From: Bacillota bacterium
GTDB lineage: Bacteria > Bacillota > Tb-RUG-66
Direction of reading: 5' to 3'
DNA: 5,946 bases
Assembly: GCA_016288255.1 (NCBI GenBank)
Contig: JAEEYS010000008.1
Location: 1 to 5,946, forward strand
A program made the position numbers and the translations under genes. The notes under the pieces were generated by a model. It was given only the letters and a program-made list of their open reading frames with translations. It was not told the DNA's origin and did not search any database. Below, one piece after another: positions 1-5,924 of this stretch. Within the stretch, counting starts at the first letter, position 1, and each line of letters starts with the position of its first letter.

Positions 1-282
1 AAGCCCTACTTTTTTTGCAGGATCCTACAGTCGATTTTAGCTGCTTTGTATACCGGAGCCGCATTCTCCTTTGGTCTTTTTCCTTTGCCTGTTGATGCAA
101 TGGCTCCCGTCTTTTCCGTTTTGGCGGCGCCTATCCTTTTTTCGCCCCTTAAGGTCTTTGGGTTTTCTTTTGTACTCTTCACTCTGCTTATTTTCCTTTT
201 GCTGTCCCTTGGTATCCTCATCGCCTTGATTCGATTTTACTTAAGACCTTTCCCCGCAAAAGAAAAACATTTTTTTCGCTGA
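1..282 (+). CDS. C-terminal part of a multi-pass membrane protein, possibly sporulation protein YlbJ (5' end outside the window)
   Basis: The frame is open from the first base to a TGA at 280-282, giving the last 93 residues of a protein that begins left of the window. Residues 8-27 form a hydrophobic stretch (ILQSILAALYTGAAFSFGLF). A second, strongly hydrophobic segment spans about residues 55-77 and is followed by a basic tail (RFYLRPFPAKEKHFFR), consistent with a cytoplasmic C-terminus. A hairpin lies right behind the stop, so the gene would be convergent with coaD. In Bacillus and many clostridia ylbJ, a sigma-E-dependent integral membrane protein needed for normal sporulation, sits next to coaD; YlbJ is therefore the best guess, but from synteny and hydrophobicity only. 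A competing lysine-rich frame on the other strand (6-221) lacks a convincing ribosome binding site and looks like its shadow. Confidence is moderate that the frame is real and low for the name. Confidence 0.5.
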   Translation, partial: KPYFFCRILQSILAALYTGAAFSFGLFPLPVDAMAPVFSVLAAPILFSPLKVFGFSFVLFTLLIFLLLSLGILIALIRFYLRPFPAKEKHFFR

Positions 283-305
283 ACAAAGCGGACTCCGCTA
301 TTTTG
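283..305. terminator. Bidirectional intrinsic terminator between convergent genes
   Basis: AGCGG (287-291) pairs with CCGCT (295-299) around a three-base loop ACT. On the plus strand the stem is followed by ATTTT; on the minus strand it is followed by TTTGTTC. It sits directly after the stop of the plus-strand gene and about 35 nt beyond the coaD stop at 335, the expected place for a terminator shared by two converging transcripts. The stem is short, so efficiency is uncertain. Confidence 0.55.
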
Positions 306-334
306 CTCTTTATTACAAAAGATGATAAAAACGT

Positions 335-829
335 TTATTCTCTTCCTTTTTGCTGTTTTATTTTATGGATGACCTGCTCCTCCACAAAATCCGGCACCAA
401 TCCATGGATGGGCGCGTCAAAATAAGCGGCTTCTTTGATGATACTGGAGCTTAGATATTGGTATTTCCCGTTTGTCATCATAAACATGGTTTCAATATTG
501 GGATTGATGGTTTTGTTCATCAACGCCATCTGAAATTCATATTCAAAATCCGATACTGCACGAAGTCCTTTTACCACAATGCCGATATTGTTTTCTTCCG
601 CATAGTTCATCAAAAGTCCTTCGGAAGAATCTACCACCACATTATCCATGTCTTTGGTCAATTCTTTGATCATAGCAACCCGTTCTTCTACCGTAAACAT
701 CGGTGCTTTTTTTCGGTTGATCGAAACCAGTACATAAAGCTTATCAAATTTTTTTGCGGCCCGTTTGATGATATCAAAATGACCGTTGGTTACCGGATCA
801 AAACTGCCCGGATAGACTGCAGTTACCAT
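335..829 (-). CDS. coaD: Phosphopantetheine adenylyltransferase (CoaD)
   Basis: This 164-residue protein has the normal CoaD length. It is a cytoplasmic nucleotidyltransferase that transfers AMP from ATP to 4'-phosphopantetheine, making dephospho-CoA, the penultimate and often rate-limiting step of CoA synthesis. The nucleotidyltransferase signature is at residues 7-17 (PGSFDPVTNGH), with the catalytic histidine of the T/HxGH motif at H17. Also visible are the substrate-binding lysine region NRKKAPMF (38-45), the motif VKGLRAVSDFEYEFQMALMN (86-105) with the conserved arginine R90, and the ATP-loop serines SSS (127-129). The ATG at 827-829 shares its A with the TAA stop of rsmD (TAATG), which suggests translational coupling. 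An AGGGGGA sequence about 10 nt upstream, inside rsmD, can serve as ribosome binding site. The TAA stop is followed by a shared terminator. Identification is secure. Confidence 0.97.
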   Translation of the reverse strand: MVTAVYPGSFDPVTNGHFDIIKRAAKKFDKLYVLVSINRKKAPMFTVEERVAMIKELTKDMDNVVVDSSEGLLMNYAEENNIGIVVKGLRAVSDFEYEFQMALMNKTINPNIETMFMMTNGKYQYLSSSIIKEAAYFDAPIHGLVPDFVEEQVIHKIKQQKGRE

Positions 830-1392
830 TATTCATTTATCCCCCTAAATATCGTTATCATTATTTTTCCGTATTTTTTTTGTTTAAAAACAGCCGGTTT
901 CATTTCATCTGAAATAAAGTCTTCGTCGATCGGATGTTCAAAGAGGATCAAACTGTTCTCATGATATACCGGATACTGCTTCAAAAGAAGAAAAGCTTCT
1001 TTCATCAGCCCTCGGTGAAAAGGCGGATCCAAATAGATCACATCAAATAAAGCTTTTTCTTCATAAAACCGCCTCAAAGCAGTTTTATAGTCTTCCTGAT
1101 AAAGCTGAAAAGAGCCCTGCTCCAATCTTTTGGTGTTCTCTTTTATGATTTTGATATGTTCTTTCTTTTTTTCTACCATACAAACAGAAGAAAAGCCCCG
1201 GCTCACCGCTTCGATACCGATACTGCCGCTGCCGGCAAACAGATCCAAAAAACTTCCTTCCGATACCGTTTTCGCGTCATTCATGATCATATTGAACACG
1301 GATTCTTTTACTCGGTCTAACGTCGGACGGATCTCTTCATTTTCTATGGTCTTCAGTTTTAATCCACGATACTTTCCGGCAATCACACGCAT
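829..1392 (-). CDS. rsmD: 16S rRNA (guanine(966)-N(2))-methyltransferase RsmD
   Basis: This 187-residue protein is a class I SAM-dependent methyltransferase of the RsmD/YhhF family, which methylates N2 of G966 (E. coli numbering) in 16S rRNA during 30S assembly. The N-terminal MRVIAGKYRGLKL is typical of the family, as is RPTLDRVKESVFN (22-34). The SAM-binding motif I is LDLFAGSGSIGIEA (49-62), with an acidic motif II residue at E74. The catalytic motif IV is DPPF (122-125), the D/NPPY/F form of amino-group methyltransferases. A GTG nine bases further upstream is in frame, but it lies inside the ribosome binding site (AGGTGA, 1398-1403); the ATG at 1390-1392 has ideal spacing and gives the standard N-terminus. 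A sigma-A-like promoter lies immediately upstream, so rsmD is probably the first gene of an rsmD-coaD operon. Confidence 0.96.
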   Translation of the reverse strand: MRVIAGKYRGLKLKTIENEEIRPTLDRVKESVFNMIMNDAKTVSEGSFLDLFAGSGSIGIEAVSRGFSSVCMVEKKKEHIKIIKENTKRLEQGSFQLYQEDYKTALRRFYEEKALFDVIYLDPPFHRGLMKEAFLLLKQYPVYHENSLILFEHPIDEDFISDEMKPAVFKQKKYGKIMITIFRGINE

Positions 1393-1397
1393 AGACT

Positions 1398-1403
1398 TCA
1401 CCT
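1398..1403 (-). promoter_or_regulatory. Ribosome binding site deciding the rsmD start
   Basis: AGGTGA on the minus strand ends five bases before the ATG at 1392. It overlaps the alternative GTG codon at 1399-1401, which rules that codon out as the start. Confidence 0.8.
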
Positions 1404-1411
1404 AGTGTATT

Positions 1412-1440
1412 ATTTTATCATAGATTGAATAAATTTCCAA
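1412..1440 (-). promoter_or_regulatory. Sigma-A-like promoter of rsmD-coaD
   Basis: On the minus strand TTGGAA (1435-1440) is followed after exactly 17 bp by TAAAAT (1412-1417), with an extended -10 TG one base before it (1419-1420). This is a 4/6 and a 5/6 match to TTGACA and TATAAT. Transcription would start near 1405, giving a very short leader that begins just before the rsmD ribosome binding site. It would separate rsmD-coaD expression from the spore gene upstream. Confidence 0.6.
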
Positions 1441-1508
1441 TACATATCCCTCTCTTCTTTCGGTTTCCCTCTTTTTTATCACAAAAAGCTTTCTTTTTGC
1501 AGAGCGGA

Positions 1509-1537
1509 TTGAAAACAAACCCAATTATGTATAAAAT
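1509..1537 (+). promoter_or_regulatory. Candidate sigma-A-type promoter on the plus strand
   Basis: TTGAAA (1509-1514) and TAAAAT (1532-1537) are separated by exactly 17 bp, and TG occurs at 1528-1529. No plus-strand gene follows, so the site would drive only the possible small RNA. Such pairs arise by chance in AT-rich DNA, hence the modest confidence. Confidence 0.35.
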
Positions 1538-1543
1538 TCTTTG

Positions 1544-1712
1544 ATTTGGATATATTGAATAGTAATAGCGTGGAAGTGCTATTGAGGAAAAGAATGGATG
1601 ATGCATTTTCCTCAGATTTCTCCTCTTTTTTGGCCCTTGGGCCCCTTTTTCTTTTCTATTGAAAAACAATACAAGCCATGCTTTATCGGATGGGTTTGTA
1701 TTGTTTTTTATT
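1544..1712 (+). ncRNA. Possible small structured RNA of unknown family
   Basis: Downstream of the plus-strand promoter-like pair comes a hairpin with six Watson-Crick pairs (AATAGC/GCTATT), two G-U pairs and a GGAA tetraloop (1564-1583). A 9-bp stem TGAGGAAAA/TTTTCCTCA (1583-1614) follows, closing a 14-base loop. A GC dyad followed by CC and TTTTT (1632-1650) or the stronger stem at 1662-1708 followed by a T-rich stretch could end the transcript, giving about 105 or 170 nt. It does not match SRP RNA, 6S RNA, a T-box or a riboswitch that I recognise. The existence of the RNA is inference from promoter, stems and terminator in the right order; the start and end are estimates. Confidence 0.25.
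1662..1712. terminator. Terminator-like long stem-loop, probably bidirectional
   Basis: AAAAACAATACAA (1662-1674) is perfectly complementary to TTGTATTGTTTTT (1696-1708), and CC/GG pairs extend the stem inward towards a loop around GCTTTATCGG. On the plus strand the T run continues past the stem (T6, A, T4), and an additional G-U pair helps. On the minus strand the stem ends in five T. It can stop transcription leaving the SASP gene as well as any plus-strand transcript of the gap. Confidence 0.6.
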
Positions 1713-1740
1713 TTGGGATGACATATCTTCCCGTACATAA

Positions 1741-1778
1741 CAAAACCATTTATCATATTCCTATCATAAATGGTTTTG
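1741..1778. repeat. Perfect 13-bp inverted repeat with internal direct repeats, just downstream of the SASP gene
   Basis: CAAAACCATTTAT (1741-1753) and ATAAATGGTTTTG (1766-1778) are perfect reverse complements separated by 12 bp. Inside the palindrome TATCATA occurs twice (1751-1757 and 1762-1768), 11 bp apart. It begins about 30 bp past the SASP stop. No clear T run follows on either strand, so it may be a weak 3'-end stabilising hairpin, a first terminator of the spore gene, or a protein-binding dyad; the sequence does not decide. Confidence 0.6.
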
Positions 1779-1809
1779 CATGTATTTCAATTGTAAGAAA
1801 TTACGATCT

Positions 1810-2067
1810 TTAGTAAGAAGAAGATGATCTGCTGCTACTGCTGATGCTTGGCATTTGACCGTTTTTGATTTGATCTTCTACAGAAGCGATCATTTTCTTT
1901 ACCATATAACCGCCGATAGATCCGTTTTGTCTGGATGTTAAATTACCCATATCTCCATCTTGCGGAATTTGGATCCCCAATTCAGAAGCGACTTCGTTTC
2001 TGAAGGTTTCCATCCCTTTTTTTGCGCCTGGTACTACTAATCTGTTAGAACTTTTAGAACTTGTCAT
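1810..2067 (-). CDS. Alpha/beta-type small acid-soluble spore protein (SASP)
   Basis: This 85-residue protein belongs to the alpha/beta-type SASP family. These proteins coat DNA in the forespore, shift it towards an A-like form, protect it from UV and heat, and are degraded at germination. The first family block is RLVVPGAKKGMETFRNEVASELG (9-31), written here as RLVVPGAKK (9-17) and FRNEVASELG (22-31); E25-V26 is the expected cut site of the germination protease GPR. The second block is SRQNGSIGGYMVKKMI (45-60), matching the DNA-binding NGSxGG region. The protein is longer than the usual 60-75 residues because of a serine-rich tail (74-85, SISSSSRSSSSY). The start at ATG 2065-2067 is set by an AAGGAGGTGA ribosome binding site (2073-2082); a longer in-frame version to 2142 would run through the promoter. 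It lies between recG and rsmD but has its own promoter. Confidence 0.95.
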   Translation of the reverse strand: MTSSKSSNRLVVPGAKKGMETFRNEVASELGIQIPQDGDMGNLTSRQNGSIGGYMVKKMIASVEDQIKNGQMPSISSSSRSSSSY

Positions 2068-2096
2068 TTTTTTCACCTCCTTGTTGGTTACAGTCC

Positions 2097-2126
2097 TATT
2101 ATGAGCCAAAAGGAGGATTCTATTCC
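2097..2126 (-). promoter_or_regulatory. Sigma-G-like (forespore) promoter of the SASP gene
   Basis: On the minus strand GGAATA (2121-2126) is followed by CATAATA (2097-2103), with 17 bp between GAATA and CATAATA. This agrees with the sigma-G/sigma-F pattern GHATR, 17-18 bp, CATWHTA known from Bacillus SASP genes. Transcription would start near 2090, giving a leader of about 20-25 nt that contains the strong ribosome binding site. Position, motif and product all point to late forespore expression. Confidence 0.7.
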
Positions 2127-2169
2127 GTAAAGAATTATCCATGATTAGAAAAAAATACTAGTTCTTATT

Positions 2170-4233
2170 TTAACTCAGCAATTCTTTTCCCAGCATTTGC
2201 CGATATTTCCGAAATACATATTCTTTCATCTTTTTATATTTCGGTTTTTTTAATGGCGGGTCTTCTTTTAAGATATATTCCGCTTCTTTTCTGGTGGAAA
2301 TCAAAAAATCCGTATTTTTCATCATATCCGCCACTTTAAATTCCATGAGTCCATGCTGTCTATGGCCTAAAAACTCGCCCGGTCCCCGTCTTTCTAAATC
2401 CATTTCCGCCACTTTCAAACCATTGTTGGTCATGGTCAAAATCTTAAGCCTTTCTACGCTGTCTTGATTGCCGGAACCTTCCACCAAGATACAAGCGGAT
2501 TTATGACTGCCGCGTCCCACTCTGCCCCTTAACTGATGGAGCTGCGCCAAACCGAACCGTTCCGCGTTGAATACCGCCATAACCGTAGCATTGGGTACGT
2601 CGATCCCCACTTCGATCACCGTTGTGGAAAGCAATATCTGTATCTTGTTTTGCTGAAAAGCTTCCATAATCTGATTTTTTTCGTCTGCTTTCATTTTGCC
2701 GTGTAAAAAGCCCACTTGATAATTGCGAAAGGCTCTTTTTACTTCCTGAAGCAATGTTTCTACCGAGATCACATTCTCTAAATTTTCAGAATCCAAAATC
2801 AAAGGGCAGACCAAATAAGCCTGTCTTCCCAGCGCAACATTTTTTTCAATAAACCGAAATACTCTGTCGATCTGATTTCGGGAAACCAAATACGTATCGA
2901 TAGTCTGTCTTCCCGGCGGCAGCGTGTCTATGGTGGAAATATCCAGATCACCGTACATGGTAAGCGCCAACGTTCTGGGAATGGGCGTAGCCGACATGAC
3001 CAAAATATCCGGCTTTGATTCCTTGCTGCTCAAGCGATATCGCTGAAAAACGCCGAACCGATGCTGTTCATCCGTCACAACAAGTCCACAGGCTTTCATT
3101 TCCACGTCATTTTGTATCAAAGCATGGGTCCCGATGACCAAATCCACAGAGCCGTCCAAAAGTCCTTTTTTGACCTCATTTTTTTCTTTTGCACTCATAC
3201 TGCCGACCAAAAGGCGGATCTCAAGAGAAAACCCGTCCAAATACTTGATAAAGTTGTCATAATGCTGTTTTGCCAAGATTTCCGTAGGTGCCATCAGAGC
3301 GCCCTGATATCCGTTTTTGGCGCAAATCAAAAGAAGAATCATAGCGATCACGGTCTTGCCGGACCCCACATCCCCCTGCAAAAGCCGATTCATCCGTTTC
3401 TCCGAATACAGATCTTCTTTGATCTCCTGCAGCACGCGTTTTTGGCTGTCTGTCAGCGCAAAAGGAAGGTTCCCCAAAAAAATTTCCTCTTCGGGAACGG
3501 CATGGAACAAGATCCCATCTCTCTTTTGGATGTTTTCCCGCAAAAGATAGATACTGATCTGAAACAAAAGCAATTCCTCAAAAATCAATGTCTCTCTGGC
3601 CACAACGGCATTGTCCTGTTTTTCGGGAAAATGAATCTCCCGGATCGCTTTTTTCTTGTCGTACAATTGATACTTTTGTATCAATTCTTCCGGTATAAAG
3701 TTTTCCAGATCTTCTTGATATTCTTTGATGGCGTCATGCATCGTTTTCCTCAGGCTTTTTTGCGTCAATCCTTTTGTCAGATCATAAATAGGCGCAATGA
3801 TCCCCGCGCTGACCATTTCTTTGCCGCAGGGCTCCATCTCCGGATTTTCGATCTTAAGTTCGCCATAAGAAAAGGATACCGGCCCCGATACCAGATATTC
3901 TTTACTGAGATCTCGAAAATTATTTTTCATATAAGGCTGGTTATACCAAATCAGCATGATGCTGCCCGTTTCGTCGGAAAACAAAGCTTTCGTGATCAGC
4001 ATTTTGGGCTTTGGTCTCAATTCCGTGACTCGTTTCACTCTGCCTCGAATGGTATTTCTTTTAAAAAGAGCGATATCTTCAATTTTAACAACAAAAGACC
4101 TGTCTTCATATTCTCTGGGAATATGAAGAAACAAGTCTTCTACTGTTTGTATATTTAATTTTTTAAAAATTTCCGCTTTTTTTTCACCGATCCCCTTTAC
4201 TTCCGTCAAAGGGATCTCATTTAAATTTCTCAC
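2170..4233 (-). CDS. recG: ATP-dependent DNA helicase RecG
   Basis: This 687-residue protein is close to the 682 of B. subtilis RecG. RecG is a monomeric superfamily 2 helicase that remodels stalled replication forks and branch-migrates Holliday junctions and D- or R-loops. The N-terminal wedge domain with its OB fold covers roughly residues 1-230 (IPLTEVKGIGEKKAEIF near the start; IRGRV strand further on). Helicase motifs are complete: Walker A GDVGSGKT (287-294), Ia APTEILAKQHY, Walker B DEQHRFGV (from 388), motif III SATPIPRT (414-421), motif V STTVIEVGIDVPNA, and motif VI QLRGRVGRG (567-575). The RecG C-terminal block RRGPGEFLGHRQHG is present. I chose the GTG at 4231-4233 because AGGTGA lies four bases upstream and the length fits; the longer frame opens with TTG at 4287 deep inside fakA. 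The gene is probably co-transcribed with fakA and ends in TAA without a strong terminator. Confidence 0.97.
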   Translation of the reverse strand: MRNLNEIPLTEVKGIGEKKAEIFKKLNIQTVEDLFLHIPREYEDRSFVVKIEDIALFKRNTIRGRVKRVTELRPKPKMLITKALFSDETGSIMLIWYNQPYMKNNFRDLSKEYLVSGPVSFSYGELKIENPEMEPCGKEMVSAGIIAPIYDLTKGLTQKSLRKTMHDAIKEYQEDLENFIPEELIQKYQLYDKKKAIREIHFPEKQDNAVVARETLIFEELLLFQISIYLLRENIQKRDGILFHAVPEEEIFLGNLPFALTDSQKRVLQEIKEDLYSEKRMNRLLQGDVGSGKTVIAMILLLICAKNGYQGALMAPTEILAKQHYDNFIKYLDGFSLEIRLLVGSMSAKEKNEVKKGLLDGSVDLVIGTHALIQNDVEMKACGLVVTDEQHRFGVFQRYRLSSKESKPDILVMSATPIPRTLALTMYGDLDISTIDTLPPGRQTIDTYLVSRNQIDRVFRFIEKNVALGRQAYLVCPLILDSENLENVISVETLLQEVKRAFRNYQVGFLHGKMKADEKNQIMEAFQQNKIQILLSTTVIEVGIDVPNATVMAVFNAERFGLAQLHQLRGRVGRGSHKSACILVEGSGNQDSVERLKILTMTNNGLKVAEMDLERRGPGEFLGHRQHGLMEFKVADMMKNTDFLISTRKEAEYILKEDPPLKKPKYKKMKEYVFRKYRQMLGKELLS

Positions 4234-4237
4234 AGCG

Positions 4238-4243
4238 TCACCT
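4238..4243 (-). promoter_or_regulatory. Ribosome binding site deciding the recG start
   Basis: AGGTGA on the minus strand overlaps the last two bases of the fakA TAG stop (4242-4244) and lies four bases before the GTG at 4233. Termination on fakA therefore places ribosomes at the recG start, which suggests coupled translation and supports GTG over the upstream TTG. Confidence 0.7.
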
Positions 4244-5906
4244 ATTCTACTGAAATTAAATAGCGATATACCGGCTGTCCGCCCCAATGGAATTCCACAT
4301 CCACATCCGGATAGGTTTCTTCCACCATTTTCTTATCCGCGTCCGCCTGTTCTTCCGTTACATCATCTCCATAAAAGACGGAGATCATGCAGGAATCTTC
4401 ATCTATCATATTTTCTAACAAGGACAAAGTCACTTCGGACAAATCTTTTCCGGAGCATACCAGCTTGCCGTCAAAAAGACCGATCACATCGCCTTCGGAA
4501 ACATCCACTCCATCGATTTTGGAATCTCTTACAGCGTAGGTCAGCTGCCCGCTTTTTACCGTAGACAAAGACTCTTTCATATTTTCTATCAAGTCTTCTA
4601 ATTTCATGTCAGGTAAAAAGTTCATCACAGCCGTAATTCCCTGCGGAACGGTTTTGGAAGGGATGACTTCAACATGCTTATCCGATACTTCTTTGGTTTG
4701 TTCCGCCGCTAAGATGATGTTGCCGTTATTCGGCAAAATAATGACGTTCTTGGCGCAAATCTTTTCCACGCCTTTTGCCAGATCTTCTGTGGAAGGATTC
4801 ATGGTCTGTCCGCCTTTTACCACATAATCCACGCCCAGGCTCCTAAAAATTTCTTCGATACCGTCTCCGGAGCATACCGCCAAGATCCCGATCTCTTTTT
4901 CTTCTTTCGGGTCTTCCGGATCATCTTCTTTTGTTTCCGGTTCTTTTGCCGCTTCCGCTTCTCTTAATCCCAAAATCTCCTTGTGCTGTTCCCGCATATT
5001 GTCGATCTTGATTTTTTGCAGATCACCGTATTCCAAACAGGTTTTTAAAACAATATCCGGTCTGTTGGTGTGGATATGTATTTTAATGATATCCCCTGCG
5101 CCAACCACGATCATGGAATCTCCCAGATCTTTGAATTTCTTTTGGATCGCTTCCACGGAACCTGTTTTGTTTTCCAACAATACTTCTGTGCAGTAGCCGT
5201 AAGTGATATCTTCTGTCTGAAAACTGCTTTGATAGCTTTTTGCTTTTTCTTGCGCCGGACCTTCCGTTTCTTTTACGGAGCCTACCGGCTGTCCGATCAC
5301 TTGTAAATAAGCGCCTTCTAAGATATAGATGAATCCTTTTCCCCCTGCGTCTACCACACCGGCTTGCTTTAATACGCTGAGCAGTTCAGGCGTTTTATCC
5401 AAAGCTTCTTTTGCGGCTTCTATCACGATTTCCAAAAATTCCGCCATATCCGCTGTCGTATCTTTGATTTCCATCGCTTTTTCCGCAGCCATTCTGGATA
5501 CGGTCAATATAGTCCCTTCCACCGGTTTCATAACAGCTTTATACGCTACCGTGACACCGGAAGACAGCGCTTCCGCAAAATCCGGTATCGTGATCTCTGT
5601 TTTTCCTTTCAACGCTTTGGCAAACCCTCTGAAAAGCTGGGACAAGATCACGCCGGAATTCCCTCTTGCTCCCATCAAGGAGCCCAGCGCCAAAGCTTCC
5701 ACAATGGCGTCTATGCTGCCGTCTGTTACTTTTGCCACCTGCTGGATCGCAGATTCTACCGTCATGGACATATTGGTACCCGTATCGCCGTCCGGCACGG
5801 GAAATACATTCAAATCATTTACTGCTTTCTTATTCTTCGTCAAATTATTTGAACCGGAAAGAAACATTTGTTTTAATGTTTCACCGCTCACGCTTGTCAC
5901 TGACAT
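4242..5906 (-). CDS. fakA: Fatty acid kinase ATP-binding subunit FakA (YloV/DAK-phosphatase family)
   Basis: This 554-residue protein matches the usual FakA/YloV length. FakA phosphorylates fatty acids carried by a DegV-family FakB protein; the acyl phosphate feeds phospholipid synthesis through PlsX/PlsY, letting the cell use exogenous or recycled fatty acids. The N-terminal DhaL (dihydroxyacetone kinase L) domain spans about 1-205, with the Mg-ATP motif NVFPVPDGDTGTNM (33-46; D39 and D41 bind metal), GARGNSGVI (79-87) and VVDAGGKGF (184-192). The middle domain contains YCTE (C239) and HIH (H277, H279), corresponding to the zinc-binding Cys and two His described for S. aureus FakA. A highly charged linker (315-338) leads to the C-terminal FakB-interacting domain (339-554) with GDGIEEIF and GGQTMNPST. 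ATG 5906 has AGGAGGA (5914-5920) seven bases upstream. No fakB lies in the window. It follows a short upstream frame by 18 nt and precedes recG by 8 nt. Confidence 0.92.
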   Translation of the reverse strand: MSVTSVSGETLKQMFLSGSNNLTKNKKAVNDLNVFPVPDGDTGTNMSMTVESAIQQVAKVTDGSIDAIVEALALGSLMGARGNSGVILSQLFRGFAKALKGKTEITIPDFAEALSSGVTVAYKAVMKPVEGTILTVSRMAAEKAMEIKDTTADMAEFLEIVIEAAKEALDKTPELLSVLKQAGVVDAGGKGFIYILEGAYLQVIGQPVGSVKETEGPAQEKAKSYQSSFQTEDITYGYCTEVLLENKTGSVEAIQKKFKDLGDSMIVVGAGDIIKIHIHTNRPDIVLKTCLEYGDLQKIKIDNMREQHKEILGLREAEAAKEPETKEDDPEDPKEEKEIGILAVCSGDGIEEIFRSLGVDYVVKGGQTMNPSTEDLAKGVEKICAKNVIILPNNGNIILAAEQTKEVSDKHVEVIPSKTVPQGITAVMNFLPDMKLEDLIENMKESLSTVKSGQLTYAVRDSKIDGVDVSEGDVIGLFDGKLVCSGKDLSEVTLSLLENMIDEDSCMISVFYGDDVTEEQADADKKMVEETYPDVDVEFHWGGQPVYRYLISVE

Positions 5907-5924
5907 TCCATTATCCTCCTACAT

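Larger units (their letters stand above)
1441..1809. other. Gap between the SASP gene and the rsmD promoter, rich in inverted repeats
   Basis: No convincing protein gene is present on either strand; the open frames here lack ribosome binding sites and recognisable motifs. What can be seen, left to right, is an AT-rich hairpin (1482-1499, CAAAAAG/CTTTTTG), a plus-strand promoter-like pair (1509-1537), two abutting stem-loops (1564-1583 and 1583-1614), a short GC-rich dyad GGCCCTTGGGCC (1632-1643) followed by CC and T5, a 13-bp terminator-like stem (1662-1708), and a 13-bp palindrome (1741-1778). The gap is unusually structured for a spacer between two minus-strand genes. Confidence 0.6.

Noticed and set aside
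6..221. Lysine-rich 71-residue frame on the minus strand downstream of coaD
   Set aside because: No good ribosome binding site, no recognised motif, and it lies opposite a plus-strand frame with a clear membrane helix and a terminator behind its stop.
458..964. 168-residue plus-strand open frame across coaD and rsmD
   Set aside because: It is antisense to two secure genes and crosses their junction; its composition is that of a shadow frame.
1482..1499. Small hairpin CAAAAAG/CTTTTTG
   Set aside because: A 7-bp, mostly A-T stem with no T run after it is expected by chance in this AT-rich gap.
1418..1756. 112-residue minus-strand frame in the SASP-rsmD gap
   Set aside because: It spans the 13-bp terminator-like stem and the rsmD promoter, has no ribosome binding site and no coherent domain.
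1598..1813. 71-residue plus-strand frame in the SASP-rsmD gap
   Set aside because: It runs through two strong inverted repeats and into the SASP stop, with no ribosome binding site.
2068..2142. N-terminal extension of the SASP frame
   Set aside because: It would translate through the sigma-G-like promoter and the ribosome binding site, and SASPs begin close to the M-T-S-S start chosen here.
2148..2171. AT-only stem AAAATA/TATTTT followed by a T run at the recG stop
   Set aside because: Six A-T pairs with an 8-base loop overlapping the stop codon are too weak to call a terminator.
3061..4158. 365-residue plus-strand open frame antisense to recG
   Set aside because: It is opposite the fully conserved RecG motifs, is rich in F, H, Q and I as expected for a mirrored frame, and has no family signature.
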